64,000 bases of DNA, taken from NCBI GenBank assembly GCA_035610835.1, contig CM069452.1:12123753-12187752 (forward strand), given 5' to 3'. Positions 57,592-64,000 of this stretch are shown one piece after another (position 1 is the first letter of the stretch; each line of letters starts with the position of its first letter). The notes below the pieces were generated by a model. The model did no database searches. It saw only the letters and a program-made list of their open reading frames with translations, and was not told the origin of the DNA. This DNA comes from Ophiura sarsii. Taxonomy: Eukaryota; Echinodermata; Ophiuroidea; Amphilepidida; Ophiuridae. The position numbers and the translations under genes were made by a program.

Positions 57592-57962
57592 GAGTAACCA
57601 AGTTGATTCGACTTTTGCCTCTAAAGATTATAGACTATAGTTTAATCCGTTCTAAATTGGTGAAGCCTCAATAAAGCAGTGGATGAATACAGGACGCAGG
57701 CGCACATAAAGGCAACAAGCGCACCCTTGTGCATATGCGTGACGCGTGCATGCATGTGACCATAATCGCGCGTGTAAGCTTGGGTTATTTTTCCATGCAG
57801 AGAGATAATAACCAAATATTTCTTGCCAATTTTGAACTGATTAAACTATAGCCCATTTGAGCTGACTTTTGCCTCAACAGATAATAGACTAACCAATTTG
57901 AGCTGACTTTTGCCGCTTCAGATAATAGACTAACCAATTTGAGCTGACTTTTACCTGTACAG
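57592..57962 (+). repeat. Tandem ~41-bp array duplicating a splice acceptor, split by a MITE
   Basis: The unit reads approximately ACCAATTTGAGCTGACTTTT, then GCC, a pyrimidine/AG block and ATAATAGACTA. Three clear units end in AG at 57880, 57921 and 57962, exactly 41 bp apart. One or two diverged units lie at about 57560-57635, and the TATAGTTT-family MITE (57636-57850) separates them. Only the last AG (57962) opens the conserved exon. Confidence 0.85.
57636..57850. mobile_element. MITE of the TATAGTTT family, copy 4 (215 bp)
   Basis: TATAGTTTAATCCGTTCTAA at the left and TTTTGAACTGATTAAACTATA-type sequence at the right are inverted repeats. The core has GCATATGCGTGACGCGTGCA, ATCGCGCGTG and GCAGAGAGATAA, as in copy 1. 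Confidence 0.85.
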
Positions 57963-58116
57963 ATAAAGAGAAGATCGTAGCAGCAGACAGTACACCAGAA
58001 AACCTTCGACGTAATTCATCACCTAAGAAACCATCGAAGGAGCTCAAATTAGACATTAAATCGTGTGAGATTAATGGGGAACCCATAGATCCAAACATCT
58101 CATTAGAACATCAGAA
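57963..58116 (+). CDS. SHB-family adaptor, exon leading into the SH2 domain
   Basis: It follows the acceptor TTTTACCTGTACAG. The split codon G|AT gives Asp253 and it ends at phase 2 before GTAAGT. It encodes DKEKIVAADSTPENLRRNSS, PKKPSKELKLDIKSCE and INGEPIDPNISLEHQ. The PIDPNISLEHQ(K) stretch matches the short conserved lead-in (D-P-x-[IL]-x-L-E-[KH]-Q) just before the SH2 domain in this family, supporting the splice. Upstream decoy acceptors in the tandem array would bring in a TGA stop. Confidence 0.93.
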
Positions 58117-58328
58117 GTAAGTGATGTAATTTAGTTTGAAGGAAGTTGCTGTGCCTGTTTGTAATATTTTACTTGAATCAAGGAATTTGAAAGTAAAATA
58201 TCAAGAACATTCACAGAACCCAACAATCAACACAAAAATTCAAATCAAAGTTTCTTGGACATTGCAGAAGGTATGAATGTATGCCTACCAAAATGTAATG
58301 CAACTAAAATACACGGAGAGTGGAGACT

Positions 58329-58380
58329 CAGTACCCACTGAGTATCATGAGATTCAGTACCCACTGAGTATCATGGAATG
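58329..58380 (+). repeat. Two 26-bp tandem copies containing a short palindrome
   Basis: CAGTACCCACTGAGTATCAT occurs at 58329 and 58355. Each copy includes the inverted word CAGT-ACCC-ACTG. Confidence 0.85.
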
Positions 58381-59644
58381 GATCGTGCCATGTCGAAGGG
58401 ATTCTGAATCAAACTAGACCTCAAATTAAGAAATGGAGAGGTAATTTAAGGTAATTTGAAAGGGGGGACCAACTTTCTCTAAGGCAATTATGTACTTTTG
58501 AATGAAGTGAAAACGACCAGAAATTGAGGGCATCAAGGCAACTAGGTGCGACATTCAGGGCAATTGCCATCGATGCTATCGATTGATTTGAGCCCTGAAT
58601 CAAACTATAATCACAGTCTAATTCATACTTAATATGATGGATATCGGTTTGCAAACATTCATTTTGCTTTGGTCTGATCTCATCCAAAAGCTTATTTTTA
58701 ATTACTTTTTTACTTCTTCCTGTGTGTAGGGAAATACTTAACAACCAAGCACGTACTTACACGGGCAATTTTGTATGTCAAGCACAACGCACAATTACTG
58801 GAGATCACTGATATTAATGTTTTTAAGAGACACTTGGAGGTATATGTCAAATACTGGGGATTGAGTGTTGATCAATGGTTTCCGTAATCTCTGCTCATGT
58901 GTCAGTATAAGTCACAAATGTTGGAGTTTTGATTGAACACACATGATATATATACATGTTAAGGTTTAAAATATAGTTGGATGTCAATAGTTGTTGAATA
59001 CATTTTAATACAACAATTTCAAAACAGTTTATCCAGCAATCTTGTATAGTACATGTAATCTTTCTTTAAAATGCTAATAAATAGCACCATGAAGGTCTTT
59101 TACTCCAGCTGCAGCCATGACATTTGATATTGTTAAGTACATTTTCTACGAAAAGCATTTTCAGAGAATGTTTTATTTGGTTAATCGAATCTCGTATGCC
59201 ATAAAAGGAAGAGCCATCTTTGACCATACACACAATACATCCTGTGAGACATATATTAATGGTCATGGGCATAGCAACAATAACAACAAAAAGTGATACT
59301 CTCACACCTACACACTTGTCATAATGGGAAAATACTTGTTGATGAAACGTAACTATGTGTTGACCATATAGCAAGCCATGGCCTTGAATTGAATATCCAT
59401 TGTAATAAATCTTTGAGGCAGGAAGTGTTAATCACGGTTAGCCATTGATTAAATTACTTTCTTTTTCGCACTAAAGTAATAAAGGTTTCCGATTTGGAAA
59501 AAAATAATGCTGTCAATATTATAACCCTAACCCTGCCAAATCCAACGAGCCAGCCTCTTTGTTCCACCTGGCATGGAATTTTTTCGAAGAAAAAATGGAC
59601 CCAGGCTATGTACTTGGCAAAGTATACTGAGCCAAGTGGCCATG

Positions 59645-59712
59645 ACACCTGTGGTGTAGTTCACCTGCCCCGTGTGTTGGAGGTTCATGGTTGAAATCCG
59701 GGGGGGGGGGGG
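59645..59712 (+). repeat. tRNA-like SINE fragment
   Basis: CACCTGTGGTGTAGTTCACC resembles an A-box half, and GGTTGAAATCC (59689-59699) resembles a B box about 30 bp on. A G run of 12-13 follows. No cloverleaf stems are convincing. Confidence 0.4.
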
Positions 59713-60189
59713 CGTGACTTTTTGGGTCACTTTTCTCCGTGTGGAAAAAGAAATCTGAAAAAAGTGGCCCGCCAGGTTAGGGTTAAGATAGAGATATTTG
59801 TATGATTTGTATTAGCGGCCATTTTGGAGGCCACGCTTAAATTCTGTTCTTGTATTTCTTGGATAAAAATGTATGTAACTTTATCAAGTAATCTTAACAT
59901 CTCAAATAAATGTCATACTAATGTGAAGGTCATTCATATGAATGAGGAGGGTGATAGGTTTTAACTGTATTACAAACACTTTTGGGTTCCCCCTAAAATG
60001 GTGACTAATCCAAAACACAGGATCTCAATTCAAAATGATGTTTATGTAATTTGCTGCGATCAAATTGTATTTTGGAAACTTGAATAACAGTCATATAACA
60101 TGAGAGAAGATATTACACAGGATAGCCAGGGTGTCTATTTTTCCAGAAAACCTAAATTATCCCCCAGCACTACCGTCATCGGACAAAAT

Positions 60190-60411
60190 CAGGACTGGAA
60201 ATAGCACCCACCCACCTGCCCATAGCGGGTAACTTTTGCGTTGGTGGGGTGAAGATGCAAAAGTACTCAACCGACTGGCTGATAACATCTTTCAAATCTC
60301 ACAGTGTAAATGAGTTAAACTGGCTTGTGGAATTTCTGTCAGGCAGTTATTTTTGTAAGCCACCTGCCGACCTGCTGGTTGAAAAAAATCTCACGTTCCA
60401 TTCCAGCCCTG
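60190..60411. mobile_element. hAT-type MITE with CAGG-CTGGAA termini (222 bp)
   Basis: CAGGACTGGAAATAGCACCC at the left is mirrored by TTCCATTCCAGCCCTG at the right. Flanking octamers GACAAAAT (60182-60189) and GACCAAAT (60412-60419) agree at 7 of 8 positions, fitting an 8-bp hAT duplication. A related partial copy is at 49477-49601. The 76-codon frame inside is incidental. Confidence 0.8.
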
Positions 60412-60827
60412 GACCAAATCCTTCCCCAACTTCAGTGCTACAGTTGCCATCCAATTTAAGATTGGCTAACGCCAATTGATTAGACCGAAGGAAGGCGTAA
60501 TATAACTGACCAATAAATCAACCAATTTGAACGCAATGTCTGTTAAAAAATGGGTCAGATAACTGAAATTTACTATTTTTAAATATTTACTTTTTTTCTC
60601 CCCTAAAAGAGTAACATTTTCCCCCTAGCGTTTGCAGTACATAATGGAAGAATATACACCCCTGCTTGGTATACACTTATGACCCTCAAGATTTAAAAAA
60701 TTACCAATCCTGCCACATGGATCTATTTTTTGAAAACAGTAGGTTAGCAAAGGTTACAAGCATTGTTCTGGTTGTAATGTAAGCCAAATAACGTCATGTT
60801 TATTTTTAACAATTTGTTTCATAACAG

Positions 60828-60947
60828 ATGGTACCATGGGAAACTGTCAAGACTAGAAGCAGAGAAGAAACTAAAACCGTGCAATGAGTGTTCATATCTA
60901 GTGAGAATGAGTGAAAGTGCAGCTAAAGATTTTTCGTTGTCATTAAA
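60828..60947 (+). CDS. SHB-family adaptor, SH2 domain N-terminal half
   Basis: The acceptor TTTCATAACAG is followed by a 120-bp exon that starts in phase 2 (split Lys304) and ends in phase 2 before GTAAGT. It encodes (K)WYHGKLSRLEAEKKLKPCNE, then CSYLVRMSESAAKDFSLSL. WYHG opens the SH2 fold (alpha-A R312 region), and SYLVRMSE is the FLVRES-type motif with Arg330 at the phosphotyrosine-binding beta-B5 position. CNECSYLVR resembles the CKECSYLVR form characteristic of SHB, supporting the family assignment. It binds phosphotyrosine ligands by analogy with the family. Confidence 0.96.
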
Positions 60948-61084
60948 GTAAGTTGTGGATTCAAATAATTAACAGTTAATGTAATATTATTTGAAATTGG
61001 ATTAAAAGTCAGAAGCAGATATTGAATATTTGCAGAATTTACAGAAGATGCTGGGAATGAAACCATTGCTGCCTGTGTGAAAAC

Positions 61085-61140
61085 ATGGCCCAGTGTCACG
61101 GTCACCTACCTCCAATCAAGTTGGTTTTGATTCCCGGCCA
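61085..61140 (+). repeat. Possible tRNA-like fragment
   Basis: TGGCCCAGTGTCACGG resembles an A box, and GGTTTTGATTCCCGGCC resembles a B box with one inserted T. Evidence is weak and no stems were confirmed. Confidence 0.25.
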
Positions 61141-62598
61141 TAACGACTTGTTTGGAAACCATAGCTATAGCCATGCCATGATTGTGCAATGAGATTGTCT
61201 GAAAGAGGGGGTCTAACAGCATGTGGGTATTTACTATTAAGGTATTGTAGTGTCAGAGTTACTGATGTCTGACAGAAATATTGTTTTTAGAGGACTAATC
61301 TATAAAGCTTTTTGGTTCCTACGAAACATTCAAGAAGTACTCTTATAGGCTATGGGCTCATCCTCATAATCCTCCCCCTCCCTCCCTGTGGGGATTTTTG
61401 GAGAACGGTATGTTTTGGAAACCATGTCCATTAATTAAAGTGTAAGAAGTCAGGTTTTCTGCAAGTTGCCTAGTAGTGGGTGAAGCAGCAGGGTGCTTTT
61501 CAATATGACCACCAAATCCCATTATATGATATTGTAAACTAAGTATTGTAAGACATTTCATATTAAAGAGTGGAATTGAACTGATAGAGCTCACAAGGAA
61601 CATTTCTCAAGTCAAGCTTAATTATAAAATTCATTCCTATACTTGTATGAGTTGATTACAGATAATCAGCACAAAAGGGCATAGCACCGAAATGGTAATA
61701 AATATGATAATTCTTAATTGTTTTCTGAAGAGTGAGAGTCTAACAAGGCCTTCACGAAACAAGTTTGTAAAAATAAAATGCAAACAGTTTAACTTCAAGT
61801 CTCGTGTTTATTGATAATTCTTATATATATATATCCATTCATCTATCATAAAGTATGAATAGAGAATAATGCAAGTTCACACTTCAAAGCACTCTGTTTG
61901 GGATATTGTCAATGCAGTCTCCTTAGGCCAAAAAGAGAAGAACATCTGTCTCACATACATTTGGAAAAATAGCTATGCAATGTGCGATTTTTAAATTTTA
62001 TTTTTAAAAACATAATTATGGAAATTATTTTGTATTGAGTTTTTGGCTCTCGTTTTCCCTCCCCTTATTCGTAGCCAATTGTTTTAAACAATTTAAAAAA
62101 AAAACCCCAACAACAACAAACCAAAATTGGGCTCATCGCATAGGGTTATGTGGCAAAAGTGACTCCACATACTTTTTTATCTTGGCCTTTGTGAACCATA
62201 ACTAGTCTTTATTGAACAGAACCTATAAATGTAGTCATTTTTTGAGAACAAAATAAATAGTGACTATCCTACTGATTGCTGCCGTTTAATCAGTGTATAA
62301 TTATCTGAATCAAAGAGAGACTATGTTGGATACTATAGCCATACTTTTAATTGTACATCAAGTATTCCAAACTTGTTTATTACCCTCAATTACACACAAT
62401 TAATTGAATAGTAATATTTGGCACTGCTTGTAAGTTTTTGAAAATGTTATCTCTTTATCATGAGCATATAAAAGTAGATGAGAAGGCCAAAGTAGGAATT
62501 TCTTTAATTGAATATTTTGTAAAATGAAAAATAGCTAGATAACGCAAGATATCATTTCAAAATCTGACTTCATTTTCACTTTTTCTTTCATTACACAG

Positions 62599-62782
62599 AA
62601 GTGCAAAAGGTTACATGCACATGAAGATTGTAGCACATCAAGAAGGTTTCATCCTTGGTGAATTCAGCAAGCCGTTCCGTGGTATTCCCGAGATGATCCA
62701 CTACTACACCAGGCATAAACTGAACATCCGCGGAGCGGAACACATGGCGCTATTACACCCCGTCTGTGACGACTTACTGTAA
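62599..62782 (+). CDS. SHB-family adaptor, SH2 C-terminal half and stop
   Basis: The acceptor TTTCATTACACAG opens the last coding exon, which ends at TAA 62780-62782. It encodes (K)SAKGYMHMKIVAHQEGFILG, then EFSKPFRGIPEMIHYYTRHK and LNIRGAEHMALLHPVCDDLL. GYMHMKI is the beta-D/E region, PFRGIPEMIHYY corresponds to the alpha-B helix entry, and the KLNIRGAEHMALLHPV ending closely resembles the K-L-P-I-x-G-A-E-H-L-x-L-L-x-P-V ending of SHB-family SH2 domains. The protein ends 5 residues after this motif, as expected for a C-terminal SH2 adaptor. GC content rises in this exon relative to the intron. Confidence 0.96.
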
Positions 62783-63194
62783 TTCATGGCCCATATCAAA
62801 TTATGTGTGCATGAATTTTATTTGCTTGTGAGTTTTGTGATGTTAGGCTTTTTGTGTTAATTTATTTATTATTATACTATAAGTGCATGTGTAACCATCG
62901 CTGCAGTCACCACTACCACCAACCACACTCTACTAGAATTTATTTGTTGTCAACGGTGTATCTGTGCTGGCACACTCATATGTACCATGTTGGCACACAA
63001 ACTAGTACCCCTACTCTGACCTAGTCGTACTATAGTGATTCATTATTATGCATCAGAAGCTTATGTGTGAGACATACAAGTTCAATATAGTATTGTTTAT
63101 TGACCAACACTAAACACTATGTTAACTATATCAAATCTGGGATGGGTTATAAGTATTGTATTAGGGGAGGGGAGTCAATTAAGTTAAAAGAGTT

Positions 63195-63503
63195 AAGTTA
63201 CACCAAAGAAGATTTTAAGGATATCCCACAATGCAGTGCGAGAGCACCAGCCAACTAATTTTTTTCCACATGATGCATTTTTGGAGCTCTTACGTTTTAG
63301 AAATAAGAAAAAAGGAACACTGAAAACTAATGTATTAGTTGATGTAAACTAGAATCTAAGAGCTCCAACGATTAATGCACTATGATGCCATGATTTTGTG
63401 CATATGTCTATAGGAACTGAGACGAATTGGAGACCAGATTAAAGGTATTTTGCAAAAACGCAATGCATTGTGGTGGTGTCTTTAAAATCTTCTTTGAAGT
63501 TAC
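63195..63503. mobile_element. Foldback/MITE within the probable 3' UTR (~309 bp)
   Basis: The left arm AAGTTACACCAAAGAAGATT...CCCACAATGCA is mirrored by TGCATTGTGG...AATCTTCTTTGAAGTTAC at the right. An inner pair GGAGCTCTTACG / AATCTAAGAGCTCC continues the fold. Arms total roughly 100 bp each with mismatches. Transcribed with the gene, it could form a long hairpin. Confidence 0.7.
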
Positions 63504-63840
63504 ACTAAGTCAGCTTCTTTTTGCATAGTAGTAATTGGATGACTTTCATCAATTGATACCAGTATATAAGTGCCTTATTCAAAGAAACAAACATCGCACT
63601 CCTGGGCTGGTTCCCTTGCAATCAAGATGACAAAGAGGTCAGAACCAAGACAGGTTGTCTATATATGGCAGCACACTTTGACTCACGCAATATTTGTTGT
63701 TGAGTTTTGGTGATATATTCTGGTAACAAATTTAAAGTCACTCAATACGATGTAATTCTCTCTCCTCACATCTGTGGACAGTGTCATTTCTGTTGCTTTG
63801 TATTTTATTTTGCTGCTATTCATATATTATACAGCTTAAT

Positions 63841-63846
63841 AATAAA
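63841..63846 (+). promoter_or_regulatory. Candidate polyadenylation signal AATAAA
   Basis: AATAAA about 1.06 kb after the stop, followed by a U/GU-containing stretch (GGGGTCTACCTGTCTATC). A plausible but unproven 3' end. Confidence 0.45.
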
Positions 63847-63865
63847 AACATTGCTTTAACCCCCT

Positions 63866-64000
63866 GGGGTCTACCTGTCTATCTTACAGTGGTTCTGATT
63901 GGTTTATTACAAGATGTACTCATATGAATAGCCAATTCAAATGCAGCTTGTAAAATGTTTCACTCCCATCTTTATCAGGGATACAATTATTCTAACAATG
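63866..64000. other. Downstream flank, nothing recognised
   Basis: Short sequence after the putative poly(A) site with no feature visible. Confidence 0.4.

Larger units (their letters stand above)
53936..63865 (+). other. SHB-family SH2 adaptor gene, 3' portion (five confident exons plus 3' UTR)
   Basis: Exons join in phase (0, then phase 1, 1, 2 and 2 introns) to a 404-residue C-terminal product. Acidic tyrosine motifs, a long disordered polar linker, two YDxPWEW motifs and a C-terminal SH2 domain occur in the order typical of SHB, SHD, SHE and SHF. In vertebrates these proteins couple receptor tyrosine kinases and other phosphotyrosine signals to downstream partners in the cytoplasm. The sequence does not tell which of the four vertebrate paralogues is closest; a single invertebrate pro-orthologue is possible. 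The N-terminus lies upstream and is not identified. Confidence 0.92.
62783..63865 (+). other. Probable 3' UTR of the SH2 adaptor gene
   Basis: Follows the stop codon. It contains an AU-rich ATTTATTTATT at 62860-62870 and a foldback repeat at 63195-63503. The end is inferred from AATAAA at 63841 and is approximate; no transcript evidence is available. Confidence 0.55.

Noticed and set aside
1..64000. CRISPR arrays, bacterial operons, phage modules, rRNA genes
   Set aside because: None seen: the tandem repeats here lack regular unique spacers, and the genes present are spliced eukaryotic or retrotransposon coding regions.

Overview
The window is eukaryotic, intron-rich and AT-rich, with no bacterial-type operons. 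It reads as part of a metazoan genome. Its single host gene encodes an SH2 adaptor of the SHB/SHD/SHE/SHF family on the + strand. The long introns, dense with miniature inverted-repeat transposable elements (MITEs), would fit a marine invertebrate, possibly a deuterostome such as an echinoderm or hemichordate. That placement is inference; the sequence does not fix the species.

Layout of the gene: five well-supported coding exons lie at 53936-54089, 54641-55243, 57963-58116, 60828-60947 and 62599-62782. They join in phase to 405 codons including the stop (404 residues). The N-terminal part carries acidic tyrosine motifs (DDYSDP, DDYSVPYEAQ) and two YDxPWEW motifs. The C-terminal part is a complete SH2 domain ending in GAEHMALLHPV. 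A possible 18-codon upstream exon at 5468-5521 is in compatible phase and would imply a 48.4 kb intron. The true 5' end of the gene is not visible. A 3' UTR with an AATAAA signal follows the stop.

Layout of the rest: the first 53.9 kb is intronic or upstream sequence. It is packed with transposable elements that can be defined from terminal inverted repeats (TIRs) and target-site duplications (TSDs). They include hAT-type elements with 8-bp duplications (2548-2852, 8055-9029, 15563-15910, 21460-21922, 60190-60411), Harbinger-type elements with TAA duplications (13046-13371, 46680-47561), many TA-flanked MITEs, one TTAA-flanked element, tRNA-derived SINE-like fragments, and a 5'-truncated non-LTR retrotransposon with an intact reverse transcriptase frame (34693-36475, 13-bp TSD). 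Several elements are nested.

The most notable observations are these. A tandem array has duplicated the branchpoint, pyrimidine tract and AG of the exon 57963 acceptor. A MITE terminus abuts, and probably contributes to, the splice donor at 55244. A Harbinger-type insertion has its empty site preserved in an adjacent tandem copy. A perfect 52-bp-arm hairpin occurs in two almost identical copies. I found no CRISPR array, operon, rRNA or convincing functional tRNA gene. All repeat calls were made by eye; family names rest on TSD length and terminal bases only.
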